Assembly (NCBI GenBank): GCA_963678395.1
Contig: OY782827.1
Location: 1,302,001 to 1,366,000, forward strand
DNA: 64,000 nucleotides
Source: JAAYAE01 sp963678395
GTDB lineage: Bacteria > Bacillota > Negativicutes > Acidaminococcales > Acidaminococcaceae
Direction of reading: 5' to 3'
Of the stretch, positions 17,215 to 26,337 are shown one piece after another. The translations under genes were made by a program, and so were the position numbers. Below the pieces are notes generated by a model. It was not told where the DNA came from and did no database searches. It saw only the letters and a program-made list of their open reading frames with translations. Positions within the stretch are counted from its first letter, which is position 1. Each line of letters opens with the position of its first letter.

Positions 17215-17612
17215 TACCGCCAAAAATCAGATGTAGGCTATTTCGCTGAATTCTCTATATCCAAATGCGCTTAGCAAAGATTTCCTGCTTTTGTCATCTT
17301 GACGTCTGCCATTGCCCAATGCCCCTTACGTATGTTTTCGTCTTTCTTGCCTTTGCCTACAACCTTGGATATTGCACGTAGTCTTCCAACAAGCTCTTCA
17401 CCATTTCGACGGCAACGCTGCACACATAGCTAAAAATTGTTTTCTCAATACCCTTGAATGTCGGCAAGCTTTCATTTACAATATCCATAGTAGGAACTCC
17501 TTTTACATGTTTTGTATCGTAACTGACATATTAAAAAAAAATTCCTACTATGAGGAGTGAATTTTATATCCACTTCCTTATTTTATTCCTTTTGCCAGCT
17601 AATATTTTACTC
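17215..17612 (-). mobile_element. Internally deleted ISLre2 copy
   Basis: About 400 bp that aligns closely with both ends of the insertion sequence at 9983-11681. The first part (from about 17220 to 17374) matches the transposase C-terminal end. The second part (from about 17375) matches the N-terminal end and leader, so roughly 1.2 kb has dropped out between them. The right tip (TTGCCAGCTAATATTTTACT) is recognisable. The left tip is eroded where it meets cas8c. No working transposase remains. Confidence 0.85.
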
Positions 17613-17632
17613 TAAAGATTCTTTAATAATGA

Positions 17633-17661
17633 TGGACAAATTGATATTATTGTTCTACTAT
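17633..17661 (+). promoter_or_regulatory. Promoter candidate for the 104-residue gene
   Basis: TGGACA (five of six matches) and TACTAT (four of six) are separated by 17 bp. The promoter starts just outside the insertion-sequence remnant and 50 bp before the start codon. Confidence 0.45.
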
Positions 17662-17714
17662 GTATTTGTGGCTTAAACAATAAAAAACATCTATAAAGAA
17701 AAGGAGATGCAAAT

Positions 17715-18029
17715 ATGTCTGAATTATCTATGGTATTAGATAAGCTTGGTTTTTGGGAAGCAGAAACAGAAGATGACCATATTACTATTTACGGGATGGA
17801 CTTTCCTGAAGCTCATTGCTACATCCTAATCACCGATGATGGGGGCAATACGCCAGAAGATAACAGAGCACCGCTAGTTGTTGCTTGTTATGATGAAAAT
17901 GATTGTTTTCAGTGGGGCAAGGAATTGAAAAAGCTCTTTATTCTAGATGAAATAGTCGGGGCACATACTGCCGGTAGTACAATATTATTAACAGCTATAC
18001 AAGATTATGTAACGCCACCTAAAAAATAG
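17715..18029 (+). CDS. Uncharacterised acidic protein, 104 residues
   Basis: I do not recognise a named family. The protein is soluble, acidic (many D and E), has no signal peptide and looks like a single alpha/beta domain. AAGGAG lies 7 bases before the ATG and a clear terminator follows, so it is a single-gene unit. It lies between the CRISPR/insertion-sequence remnants and core-type genes, which may mark the edge of the accessory block. Confidence 0.75.
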   Translation: MSELSMVLDKLGFWEAETEDDHITIYGMDFPEAHCYILITDDGGNTPEDNRAPLVVACYDENDCFQWGKELKKLFILDEIVGAHTAGSTILLTAIQDYVTPPKK

Positions 18030-18036
18030 CAGGCGA

Positions 18037-18069
18037 AAACCACTAATTCTTTGCGGAATTAGTGGTTTT
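18037..18069. terminator. Bidirectional terminator
   Basis: AACCACTAATTC pairs with its complement around a short loop, with a T run on the plus strand and TTTT on the minus strand. It serves both the 104-residue gene and the convergent yaiI gene. Confidence 0.88.
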
Positions 18070-18072
18070 TTA

Positions 18073-18531
18073 TTATACATTACCCTTATTAGTTTCTATC
18101 ATTTCTTGTATTATTGCTTTTAGCTTGCAAACAAACTCAGCATCTTGCTCACTATTACGCTTTTTAGGTCCCTTTAAACGACCTCCCGCCATTCTAATCT
18201 TTTTAGCCGTATGCCTAGCTAACAGCAAAGAATCAATATTAAAAGAATTATACTCCAAACCATTTTGGCTCATAACTCTTGCCAAACGTGCCAGACACAT
18301 TGCTGCCAAGCCATAGTCTTGAGTAATAACTATATCATCTTTTTTTACCATATTAACCAAAGCAAAGTCTACACTATCCGGGCCTTTGGAAAACTGTATG
18401 GTAGTCGCGCCCTGTTTGGTAAATACATGGCTTGTATCACATAGTATTAAACATTCTAATTTGAAAAATTTTGCTATATCTATAGTTGCATCTATAACTG
18501 GGCAACCATCTCCATCTATGAGAATTCTCAT
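18073..18531 (-). CDS. YaiI/YqxD family protein (UPF0178, PIN-like)
   Basis: A 152-residue DUF188 protein with the opening ILIDGDGCPVIDATIDIA and the later TQDYGLAAMCLARLARVMSQNGLEY and RLKGPKKRN motifs that define the family. The fold is PIN-like, with conserved aspartates suggesting a nuclease, but no substrate is established. Its start overlaps the stop of the 118-residue gene upstream by 4 bp, so the two are co-translated. Confidence 0.92.
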   Translation of the reverse strand: MRILIDGDGCPVIDATIDIAKFFKLECLILCDTSHVFTKQGATTIQFSKGPDSVDFALVNMVKKDDIVITQDYGLAAMCLARLARVMSQNGLEYNSFNIDSLLLARHTAKKIRMAGGRLKGPKKRNSEQDAEFVCKLKAIIQEMIETNKGNV

Positions 18532-18884
18532 AATATTTCAACTTTGTACTCATCATCTCCGCTAGCTGCAAAATATTCGCGCAATTTTGCCGCAAATTCA
18601 TTAGCTGCTTCCGGTAGCACTTTCCCTATAAAATAAACTTCCCCACCAACATCTATAGCAAAAGTTTGTCCCTCTAGTTTATTCATAGCTAAGTATTTTT
18701 CATAGTTTTTTCTGCCTCTAATAAAACTAACATAACCACGTTCTTGTAGTTCATCTAAAATACTATCAATAAAATAATTTGTATTTGTAGCATCTTCTGC
18801 CATAGCTTCAAAGGTATCTTCTCCTATGCCGAGCAAAAACAACGCATCTTTTAATATCTTTTTCGTTTCATCACTAATTTTCAT
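18528..18884 (-). CDS. Uncharacterised protein, 118 residues
   Basis: No family recognised. It is a soluble, mostly helical N-terminal half followed by a short beta-rich part (FAIDVGGEVYFIGKV) and an acidic end. A GAGGTG box precedes the ATG. It sits 13 bp after the membrane-anchored 357-residue protein and overlaps yaiI, so it is the middle gene of a three-gene operon. Confidence 0.75.
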   Translation of the reverse strand: MKISDETKKILKDALFLLGIGEDTFEAMAEDATNTNYFIDSILDELQERGYVSFIRGRKNYEKYLAMNKLEGQTFAIDVGGEVYFIGKVLPEAANEFAAKLREYFAASGDDEYKVEIL

Positions 18885-18897
18885 GAGAACTCACCTC

Positions 18898-19971
18898 TTA
18901 TTTAGCTGGTAATATATTATAACATTCAATCGCCTTAGTATCATCATTGAAATGTAACGCTGTAAAAACAACCTGGCTGGTTGTTTTTGCCAAATCACAA
19001 GAACTTATTTCTTTATCACCACTGTCATAAGAATTTAGTACCCAAGAATTGTTAAAATGCCATAAACCGTCCTTGCTCTTAGATAAGTCAATGTCGCCGG
19101 AAGTGAAATCGCGAGAAAAAATCACCTTTTTATCTTTATTATAAATTAGCAAAGTACCGCTTACGCTTTTAGTATTAGCAGCCAATAATTTAAAAGGTAT
19201 CCACGCCTTTATAACCAAATCTTTATCTTTGTTTAGTCGTTCTATTGACATACTTCCAGGTCCACTAGTAATAAGCTGTACCTTAGCTTTGATTTTATCT
19301 TGAATAGGTTTGTTTAAAGCCGCCAAACGTTTTTCTACAACTTTATCTCTTTCTGCAATAAAATCTTTGAGATTAGCAATTTCAGTCAGGCACCAAGTTC
19401 CATCCTCTAACTGTTGCATATGCAGACGAAGTACAAAGTTTTGGTCTAATTGTTGGTCCCAAACATTTATATTAACTATTGTCTCATTCTTATTTCTACT
19501 TGTACTTGCAATTCCTTGGAATTTCATAGAGGTAAGACCAGTGCGTTCCGCAGCCGAAGCCACTATAACTTGCCCATCATTTTGTGCGTTTAATTTGCTA
19601 AAGCTGCCAGTTGTAACATATTTTTGTGCCTGAACAACAAAGGCCGGCACTGCTGCCGCCTTGACCATATTAATAATTCCGGCAACTGCAGGAGTTTTCA
19701 TTTCTTCCGCCGGAATAGTAGTGGCTATCATATCATCAATAGCCTGCGTACCAATATTCTGCAAGTTAACATACTTTTCAAAAGTAACAAGATCGTGTTT
19801 TTCCACCGCTTCCTTAATAATACCAAGAGAATGTTGCGGTGTCTTCACCCAATACAATAAATAAAAAGCAGCTATAGCTGCTAGGACAATCACAATGCCA
19901 ATAATAATCTTGCTAAGCTTACTTTTGGGGTTTACTACCAAACCACCTATTTTTGCTTGCTCATTTGTCAT
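18898..19971 (-). CDS. Membrane-anchored protein with DUF2939-like region
   Basis: A 357-residue protein with a short cytoplasmic head, one transmembrane helix (about residues 22-42, IIIGIVIVLAAIAAFYLLYW) and a large outer domain. The stretch right after the helix (TPQHSLGIIKEAVEKHDLVTFEKYVNL) resembles the DUF2939 pattern of extracytoplasmic domains. I place the start at the ATG at 19971, which has GGAG 8 bases upstream; the frame is open for eight more codons. Function unknown. It is first in the operon with the 118-residue protein and yaiI. Confidence 0.72.
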   Translation of the reverse strand: MTNEQAKIGGLVVNPKSKLSKIIIGIVIVLAAIAAFYLLYWVKTPQHSLGIIKEAVEKHDLVTFEKYVNLQNIGTQAIDDMIATTIPAEEMKTPAVAGIINMVKAAAVPAFVVQAQKYVTTGSFSKLNAQNDGQVIVASAAERTGLTSMKFQGIASTSRNKNETIVNINVWDQQLDQNFVLRLHMQQLEDGTWCLTEIANLKDFIAERDKVVEKRLAALNKPIQDKIKAKVQLITSGPGSMSIERLNKDKDLVIKAWIPFKLLAANTKSVSGTLLIYNKDKKVIFSRDFTSGDIDLSKSKDGLWHFNNSWVLNSYDSGDKEISSCDLAKTTSQVVFTALHFNDDTKAIECYNILPAK

Positions 19972-20019
19972 TATTCCATCTCCATTCACAGGCAATATTA
20001 TACCACACCGAAAAAAAAA

Positions 20020-20057
20020 TGAAACTACTGTGTAATAATATACACAGTAGTTTCACT
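20020..20057 (-). terminator. Terminator after the branched-chain amino acid binding protein
   Basis: GAAACTACTGTGTA pairs perfectly with its complement around a 5-base loop. On the minus strand it is followed by CATTTTTTTTT. Confidence 0.9.
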
Positions 20058-20099
20058 AAATATTTTCATGTACGTCCTAATATAAAAACTAATAAAAGA

Positions 20100-21269
20100 T
20101 TACGGTTTAATAGAAGTCTTTAAAACTTGTTTACCATCTTTCATTTCAATGACAACGGCACTCTTATCTGCATCATGATTTTGGTTAATAGTAGTTACAC
20201 CACTAACAGCCTTAAAGTTCTTGGTAGCTGGCAAGGCAGCAACGATTTTATCTGCGTCTGTACTGCCTGCACGTGCAATGGCATCTGCCAAAACGTACAC
20301 TGCATCATAACCAAGCACAGCTAGGGCTTCAGGTTTTTGGCCAAATTCTTTAGTATAGTTAGCAATAAAAGCCTTCCCTGCTTCAGAAGGATCATCTACT
20401 GAATAATGATTAGTAAAGAAAGTGTTATTTAGAGCTTTTGCTCCGGCCATAGCCGTCAACTTTGGAGAATCCCAACCATCAGCACCTACGATAGGTATAG
20501 TAATACCCATTTCACGTGCCTGCTTAACAATTTTCCCCACTTCTTCGTAGTAACCGGGAACAAATAAAACATCTGCTCCTTGGGCTTTAATCTTGGTTAA
20601 CGTAGCCTTGAAATCAGCATCTTTTTGTAAATAGGCCTCGTTTGCTACAATAGTACCACCGGCTTTAGTAAATGCCGCTTGGAAAAAGTCGCCCAGACCT
20701 TTAGAATAATCACTACTGTTATCAATCAACATAGCCGCCTTTTTGCTCTTTAAGTTATTAAAGGCAAAATTTGCTGCGACTGTTCCTTGGAAAGGATCTA
20801 TGAAGCAAACCCTATAAATATATTTTTTTACCTTATGAGTCTTGGGATCTACAGTAACTTTAGGATTAGTAGCTCCTGCAATCAAATATGGTTTTCTTGC
20901 TGCCTCTGCTACGCTTGCCGCCGCAATAGCATTAGAACTGGAAAATGTACCTGTAACTGCAACTACGTTGTCTTGGGACAAAAGTTTAGTCATAGCATTT
21001 GCCGCTTCTGCCAGTTCTGACTTATTGTCTGCTGCCACCGCTTCTAATTGTTTCCCCAATACGCCGCCTTTAGCATTAATTTCTTTAATAGCCATTTTTT
21101 CCCCATTAGCAGCTGCTGTACCAATTGTAGCATTACCGCCGGTCATTTCGTTGAGGAGACCAATTTTTATTGTATTTTTATTTGCCTTTCCTCCACAGCC
21201 AGCTAGACTAGCCACCATTAGCGCCGCCATCATACTAACTGCAGCTAGTTTCAACAATCCTTTGTTCAT
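20100..21269 (-). CDS. Branched-chain amino acid-type ABC substrate-binding lipoprotein
   Basis: A 389-residue type I periplasmic-binding-fold protein of the LivJ/LivK group. An N-terminal signal peptide ends in the lipobox LAGC (about residues 22-25), then IKIGLLNEMTGGNATIG and NMTKLLSQDNVVAVTGTFSSSNA-like elements follow. I chose the ATG at 21269, behind an AAGGGGGAAAG box; the open frame is 33 codons longer but lacks signal-peptide character. No livHMGF genes adjoin, so it is an orphan receptor, likely working with a permease encoded elsewhere. The ligand cannot be read off the sequence. Confidence 0.9.
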   Translation of the reverse strand: MNKGLLKLAAVSMMAALMVASLAGCGGKANKNTIKIGLLNEMTGGNATIGTAAANGEKMAIKEINAKGGVLGKQLEAVAADNKSELAEAANAMTKLLSQDNVVAVTGTFSSSNAIAAASVAEAARKPYLIAGATNPKVTVDPKTHKVKKYIYRVCFIDPFQGTVAANFAFNNLKSKKAAMLIDNSSDYSKGLGDFFQAAFTKAGGTIVANEAYLQKDADFKATLTKIKAQGADVLFVPGYYEEVGKIVKQAREMGITIPIVGADGWDSPKLTAMAGAKALNNTFFTNHYSVDDPSEAGKAFIANYTKEFGQKPEALAVLGYDAVYVLADAIARAGSTDADKIVAALPATKNFKAVSGVTTINQNHDADKSAVVIEMKDGKQVLKTSIKP

Positions 21270-21638
21270 TTTTCTTTCCCCCTTATAAAAATGTGACTTC
21301 CAGTGCTCATAAAAAAAGACCACCTTTGTCATGGGTAGGATTGTATTACAATTTGGCGTTATTTTCAATGTTTTACGCCCAAAAAAATCTCACAAATACT
21401 TTGTTTTAAGGCTAAATATGTTTTATTTCGTGGACACATTAGTTTTTTGTGCATTTGCTAAATACACCTGTAACATTTTTAACATTTTAAAGCCTAAAAA
21501 AGGCCTTATTTCCGTATGGTTTTCCTGAGAAAGACTATTTCGAAATTTGTTCATTTTTAAGTATATAGGCAGTATATTTGACCTGCTCAAATATTTTGCC
21601 TATAATTAAGCTAGTTATTATAGAGAAAGGTGTTGACT

Positions 21639-22910
21639 ATGGACGCAATTTCAAATTCAATAACAGGATTATCGTTTACCCTGTTCGTTTTAATATGCTT
21701 ATCTGCTTTTTTCTCGTCCTCGGAGACTGCATTATCCTCATGCAGTAAAATTCGTTTAAAAAATATTGCTAAAACAGGTAACAAAAAAGCAGCCAAAGTA
21801 CTTACGCTTATAGAGGATTTTGATAATGCCCTATCTACTATCCTCATTGGTAATAATGTCGTTAATATTGCCGCTGCGTCCATTGCTACCGTAGTTTTTA
21901 CCGCTTTCTTTGGTTCTTCCGGCCTAGCAGTAGCTACTGTTGTTATGACCATTATTGTATTGATTTTTGGAGAAATATTGCCCAAGAGTTTTGCCAAAGA
22001 CAGACCTGAAATTTTCGCCATGTGGTGTGCTCCCTATTTACATTGCCTTATAATAGTATTTACACCTCTAAATATCATTTTCAAACTAATGAAAGAACAG
22101 TTTCGCAATTTTTTTAATACCGGTGAACATAGGGGAATAACTGAAGATGAACTTATGATCATGGTAGACGAAGTAGAAAATGAAGGTGCTATTAATAAAC
22201 AAGACAGCGAATTAATCAAATCTGCCATTGAATTCAGTGATATCCGCGTCAAAGAAATACTTACTCCCAGGGTGGATATTGTTAGTGTAGACATTAACGA
22301 AGGTAATGCGGCAGCCCTAAAGACGTTTACCACGCATGGATTTTCACGCTTGCCTGTCTACAGGGAAAATGAAGATCAAATTATCGGTATTATTCATGCT
22401 AAAGATTTCTTTAGTCATTATATTAATAACCAAAACTTCCGACTGGAACGAATTGTAAAAAATATTGCCTTTGTGCATAGTTCTACAAAAATTTCTTTGG
22501 TTTTGAAAACATTGCAAGATACAAAGGTAGAAATGGCAATTGTTATCGACAGTTATGGTGCTATAAGAGGCTTAGTTACCACAGAAGATATCGTAGAAGA
22601 ATTAGTAGGCGAAATTTGGGATGAACACGACAAAATTATTTCTACCTTCCATGAAATTGGCAAAGATAAATATTTGATTTCTTGTAATTCCAATTTGCAA
22701 AATGCTAATCTACATGACTTATTTAAATACTTAAAATTAGACATTGACCAATATAAGTTGGAAAATAACTCTATTAGCGGCTGGGTAGTAGAAACATTAG
22801 GAGAAATCCCTCATAAAGGTGATGCCTTCACCTATCGCAATTTACACGTAACTGTAAATAAAACCAATATGCATCGAGTCCTGGAAATTATCGTTGATAT
22901 TGACCGCTAA
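21639..22910 (+). CDS. CNNM/TlyC-family membrane protein with CBS pair
   Basis: A 423-residue hemolysin-C-like (CNNM) protein. It has a DUF21 membrane domain with four helices (residues 1-150, including SAFFSSSETALSSCSKIRL), a tandem CBS pair (about 190-320, with VKEILTPRVDIVSVD and GLVTTEDIVEELVGEIWDEHD) and a C-terminal CorC/HlyC domain. Members move or sense Mg and related cations in the inner membrane. The ATG at 21639 has AAAGGTG upstream; the frame opens three codons earlier. It is convergent with the P-type ATPase. Confidence 0.92.
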   Translation: MDAISNSITGLSFTLFVLICLSAFFSSSETALSSCSKIRLKNIAKTGNKKAAKVLTLIEDFDNALSTILIGNNVVNIAAASIATVVFTAFFGSSGLAVATVVMTIIVLIFGEILPKSFAKDRPEIFAMWCAPYLHCLIIVFTPLNIIFKLMKEQFRNFFNTGEHRGITEDELMIMVDEVENEGAINKQDSELIKSAIEFSDIRVKEILTPRVDIVSVDINEGNAAALKTFTTHGFSRLPVYRENEDQIIGIIHAKDFFSHYINNQNFRLERIVKNIAFVHSSTKISLVLKTLQDTKVEMAIVIDSYGAIRGLVTTEDIVEELVGEIWDEHDKIISTFHEIGKDKYLISCNSNLQNANLHDLFKYLKLDIDQYKLENNSISGWVVETLGEIPHKGDAFTYRNLHVTVNKTNMHRVLEIIVDIDR

Positions 22911-22927
22911 CAAAAAATAGAAGAATA

Positions 22928-23003
22928 AAAAACTCCCCTATGAACTGCCTTCAAGGCCGGATAAAAATCCAACTTTTGAGAAGCAACTTCACTAAGGGAG
23001 TTT
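22928..23003. terminator. Multi-branched bidirectional terminator-like RNA element
   Basis: The outer stem AAACTCCC/GGGAGTTT is extended inward by TA/TA and GAA/TTC pairs. Inside are three short hairpins: GCC/GGC, GGAT/ATCC and CTT(T)/(G)AAG. On the minus strand a run of six T follows, and the element ends 3 bp from the ATPase stop. It is more elaborate than the simple hairpins elsewhere in the window. Confidence 0.6.
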
Positions 23004-23005
23004 CT

Positions 23006-25657
23006 TTATACTATATCTTTACGTCCTTTTTCCAATTTTTTAAAAACAAACTTACGCATTAAATCTACTATTACCATGCTAAAAGACATAGCTACCACTA
23101 TAACCCATTCTACCTTAGTTAAGGGTGTCATGCGCAAGACTTTACCGCCGATAAAAGTCAGCATTAGCTGCACTGTGACAATTAAAGCCATGATTTGCAA
23201 AAAGCCCACATTTCTATTAATGTTCTTTAACAAATTCATGCTATTTACTCTAACATTAAAGGCGTTAAAAACAGCCATAAATACATACACACAAAAGAAA
23301 CCAGTGTAAGTATAGATATGATCAGGGGCATTACGGAACCACTGGTCAACAGTAACACTTTTGAAAAACAAAAGACCAATGAAAGTCATATAAGCACCTG
23401 CTAAAACAATACTAATGGACATATCTCTGCTAACAATAGGGGCTTGCCTATTCTTAGGTTTTTCCTTTAAGTATTCTGCTAAAGCCGGTTCTCCCCCAAA
23501 GGCTAAAGCTGCCATTGTATCCATAATTAAATTAATCCATAATATTTGAGTTATGGTCAGAGGCCTAGCAATGCCAATAAAAGGAGCGAGCAGATTAATA
23601 GCTACTGCAGAAAAATTAATGGTTAGCTGGAAAGTAATGAACTTACAAATAGAGTTATAAATCGTGCGACCATATAAGATTGCCTTTTTTATGCTTAGGA
23701 AGTTGTCATCCAAAATAACAATGTCTCCTGCTTCCTTTGCCACCTCGGTACCACTACCCATAGCAAAACCCACATCAGCTTTTTTTAAGGCCGGAGAATC
23801 ATTTACTCCATCCCCTGTCATTCCTACTACTAGTCCCATCTCCTGTGATAACCGTACCAAACGCGATTTATCCATAGGTAATGCTCTTGCCACTACACGC
23901 AAATTAGGAATATGTTTTTTTATTTCCTTGTCACTAAGAACCGCTAACTCGTCAGAAGTCCATACTACATCGGTAGACGCACAAAGGATTCCCGCATCTA
24001 TGGCTATAGCCATAGCAGTTTCTTTGCGATCACCGGTAATCATGACAACCTGTACTCCAGCATTTTGCACTTCTTTGATTGCTGCCACTGCTTCAGGGCG
24101 TACATCATCGCGAATGCAGGCTATACCAATCAAGATTAAGCCTTCCTCCGGCAACGTATCACCTGCAATAGCACCTGCATAACTAAAAAGTCCCAGCATA
24201 CGAATGGATGCTTTAGCAAAAACAACCATTTTTCTATCTAAAAGCAACTTTTCTGCAGCAGTTAAAACGCATAAATCACCTTTGGCATCAAAATAGTGGT
24301 CGGCGTAATTAATCAACTTATCAGGAGCACCTTTAATTAAGCAAAAATCTTTATCTGACCTTAAATGTGCCCAAGAATATTTATTAGTACTATTAAAAGG
24401 AATGAAACGAATTTTTTCCAGTTCCAGATTAACACTATAGCCTGACAAATAGTTGCTCAAGGCAACTTCCGTCATGTTGCCGCCAATAACTTTGCCTTCA
24501 GATACAACTGCAGAAGTATTAAGCAAGCAACTGGCAAAGGTTAGTTTTTTTATTTTATCCGGTAAAGTACAAAAATCCTGATACGTCGTACCGTTACCGA
24601 TTAAAAAATCCACTACTTCTAATTTGCCTTTCGTAATAGTACCTGTTTTGTCAGTATACAAAAGATTTAAGCTGCCGGCAGTCTCAATTCCTGCCAATTT
24701 ACGCACCAAAACATTGTCTTTGAGCATCTTTCTCATGTTTAGGGAAGAAACAATAGCGATCATGAGGGGAAGTCCTTCAGGCACAGCCATAACTATGATA
24801 ATAATACCCAAAATTGCAGCCTGTACTAAATCTTGCACTACCTGAGAAATATTAGAAAAATAGGCAGCAACGCTTACAGCGCTAAAAATATTGTTTAGCA
24901 TTACTACTAAAACTATAAGCAAGCCTACTGTATAACCTGCCTTGCTAATTTGTCCGGCTAGCTTAGTAAGTTTAACTTTAAGAGGACTATCACGATCATC
25001 GTCTTTTAATTCTTGTGTAAGTTTCCCATATATAGAATTATCTCCAATAGCAAGTGCACGCATAATGCCTTGCCCTTCTACTACCACTGAACCGCGAAAG
25101 AGCTTATGAATTTCTAGAAAGTCTATATTTCCTGTCCCCCAAATAAAATCTTCCGGAGCTATTTGCTTGCAAGCCTCTTCGCTTTCACCGTTCAAAGCAG
25201 CTTGATCTACTTTTACTTCACCATCCAACAAAATTCCATCTACAGGAACTTTGTCGCCAGCCTGCAAAATAACCTCATCCCCAACTACAATATCATCAAT
25301 ATGTATTTCTTGTGGCATGCCGTTGCGCCAAACCTTGCAATTTATGAGGCTTGCTTCTTCTTGCAGTTTTTTAAATGCTGATTCGTTGTTGTATTCCGAA
25401 TATGTACTAACAAAAGTCGCTAAAATAATTGCCAAAAAAATACCAGCCGTTTCAATCCAATCTCCATGACCTGTGTACACAAAAAAAACATTAATAAGCA
25501 AGGCAAAAATCAAGATTTTAATAATAGGATCTTGAAAATTCAGCCAAAGTTTATGCACAAAAGTTTCTTTTGGTGGTTGTGTTAAACTATTATCACCATT
25601 TTTACTTAGAGACTCCTGCACTTGTGCAGATGTCAGACCAAAATTCTTATATTTCAT
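23006..25657 (-). CDS. Calcium-type P-type ATPase (PMCA/SERCA-like)
   Basis: An 883-residue P2-type ATPase that would pump Ca2+ (possibly Mn2+) out of the cytoplasm. Landmarks: actuator loop ALNGESE near 155, the transmembrane M4 motif AVPEGLPLMIA at about 291 (PEGLP as in calcium pumps), phosphorylation site DKTGT at 336, and TGDGVNDSPALKKADVG in the hinge. Six C-terminal helices include NLIMDTMAALAFGGEPA. No regulatory C-terminal tail of the eukaryotic kind is present. GGAGGT precedes the ATG and a TATAAT lies about 65 bp upstream. Convergent with the CNNM gene. Confidence 0.95.
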   Translation of the reverse strand: MKYKNFGLTSAQVQESLSKNGDNSLTQPPKETFVHKLWLNFQDPIIKILIFALLINVFFVYTGHGDWIETAGIFLAIILATFVSTYSEYNNESAFKKLQEEASLINCKVWRNGMPQEIHIDDIVVGDEVILQAGDKVPVDGILLDGEVKVDQAALNGESEEACKQIAPEDFIWGTGNIDFLEIHKLFRGSVVVEGQGIMRALAIGDNSIYGKLTQELKDDDRDSPLKVKLTKLAGQISKAGYTVGLLIVLVVMLNNIFSAVSVAAYFSNISQVVQDLVQAAILGIIIIVMAVPEGLPLMIAIVSSLNMRKMLKDNVLVRKLAGIETAGSLNLLYTDKTGTITKGKLEVVDFLIGNGTTYQDFCTLPDKIKKLTFASCLLNTSAVVSEGKVIGGNMTEVALSNYLSGYSVNLELEKIRFIPFNSTNKYSWAHLRSDKDFCLIKGAPDKLINYADHYFDAKGDLCVLTAAEKLLLDRKMVVFAKASIRMLGLFSYAGAIAGDTLPEEGLILIGIACIRDDVRPEAVAAIKEVQNAGVQVVMITGDRKETAMAIAIDAGILCASTDVVWTSDELAVLSDKEIKKHIPNLRVVARALPMDKSRLVRLSQEMGLVVGMTGDGVNDSPALKKADVGFAMGSGTEVAKEAGDIVILDDNFLSIKKAILYGRTIYNSICKFITFQLTINFSAVAINLLAPFIGIARPLTITQILWINLIMDTMAALAFGGEPALAEYLKEKPKNRQAPIVSRDMSISIVLAGAYMTFIGLLFFKSVTVDQWFRNAPDHIYTYTGFFCVYVFMAVFNAFNVRVNSMNLLKNINRNVGFLQIMALIVTVQLMLTFIGGKVLRMTPLTKVEWVIVVAMSFSMVIVDLMRKFVFKKLEKGRKDIV

Positions 25658-25736
25658 TTTACCTCCAAACGCTTAGGGGTTTTGGGTCCCTATGTCCACT
25701 TCCGCGCTTTTCATTATGTGCCTATTATAACATAAA

Positions 25737-25772
25737 AATAAGGCTCCATATTAGGAGCCTTATTTTTTTCCC
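25737..25772. terminator. Bidirectional terminator before the ATPase
   Basis: AATAAGGCTCC pairs with GGAGCCTTATT, with T runs on both strands. It ends the 143-residue gene that lies upstream on the minus strand and isolates the ATPase promoter. Confidence 0.9.
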
Positions 25773-25773
25773 C

Positions 25774-26205
25774 TTAGTTTCCCCAAATTTCCTTCATAAG
25801 TTTAGGATATTCGTCCGTCAGATGTTTTAAAATAACATCAATTACTGCATGAATAATATTACAATCAAAACTATCAGCAGTACTAGGCAAACAACTATCT
25901 AGACAAATATCCCCACCTTCGCCTACATAATATTTAAAAACCTTGAATTTCATATTGTAGGCATTTAAAATTCCCTCTACGGCTACTTTATTAGCATCAG
26001 TAACGACCTTTTCCGCTACACGAACTTGAAACATGGAATAAATGCTATCATCTAATACCAGCATAGACGGTAATTTCTGTCCTGCCACTTCTAAAAACGC
26101 TCTAAAAACTACAGTATGAATTTCATTTTCTACTTCTTGCACACCGAAACATTCAATCTTATTTTCTTTTAAAAAGGCTGACCATTTTTCTGCTTTTGCG
26201 TTCAT
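25774..26205 (-). CDS. Uncharacterised protein, 143 residues (YbjN/CesT-like?)
   Basis: A soluble protein with a predicted alpha-beta layout: a helical start, several strands (IHTVVFRAFLEVAG, LPSMLVLDDSIYSMFQVRV), and helical turns towards an acidic C-terminus. The pattern loosely recalls YbjN/type III chaperone-like domains, but I would not assign it. AAGGAG lies just before the start. It is divergent from glutamate synthase, with about 195 bp between the starts. Confidence 0.7.
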   Translation of the reverse strand: MNAKAEKWSAFLKENKIECFGVQEVENEIHTVVFRAFLEVAGQKLPSMLVLDDSIYSMFQVRVAEKVVTDANKVAVEGILNAYNMKFKVFKYYVGEGGDICLDSCLPSTADSFDCNIIHAVIDVILKHLTDEYPKLMKEIWGN

Positions 26206-26327
26206 ATCGACGACAACTCCTTAAATTAGGTTTGATATATTAGCTATTAGTATAACATAATTCCCTAAAATAATAATTTTTTTTCTACTAAGAACCCTCT
26301 TTGCGACTATATGTACAAAAAAAATAT

Positions 26328-26337
26328 TGTATACAAA
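26328..26337. promoter_or_regulatory. Palindrome beside the gltB promoter
   Basis: TTGTATACAA is a perfect 10-bp palindrome abutting the -35 box. A related half (ATGTACAA) lies about 15 bp further upstream. This is a plausible regulator site, but no regulator is known from the sequence. Confidence 0.4.

Noticed and set aside
17312..17560. Plus-strand open frame of 82 codons
   Set aside because: It is the antisense of the transposase remnant; the real coding strand is minus and the frame has no own similarity.
21611..22021. Minus-strand 136-codon frame over the CNNM gene
   Set aside because: Shadow of the plus-strand CNNM frame, which has clear CBS domains and a ribosome site.
23664..24182. 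172-codon plus-strand frame inside the P-type ATPase gene
   Set aside because: Antisense shadow in the third-position frame of a well-identified gene; composition is S/T/P-rich as expected for a shadow.
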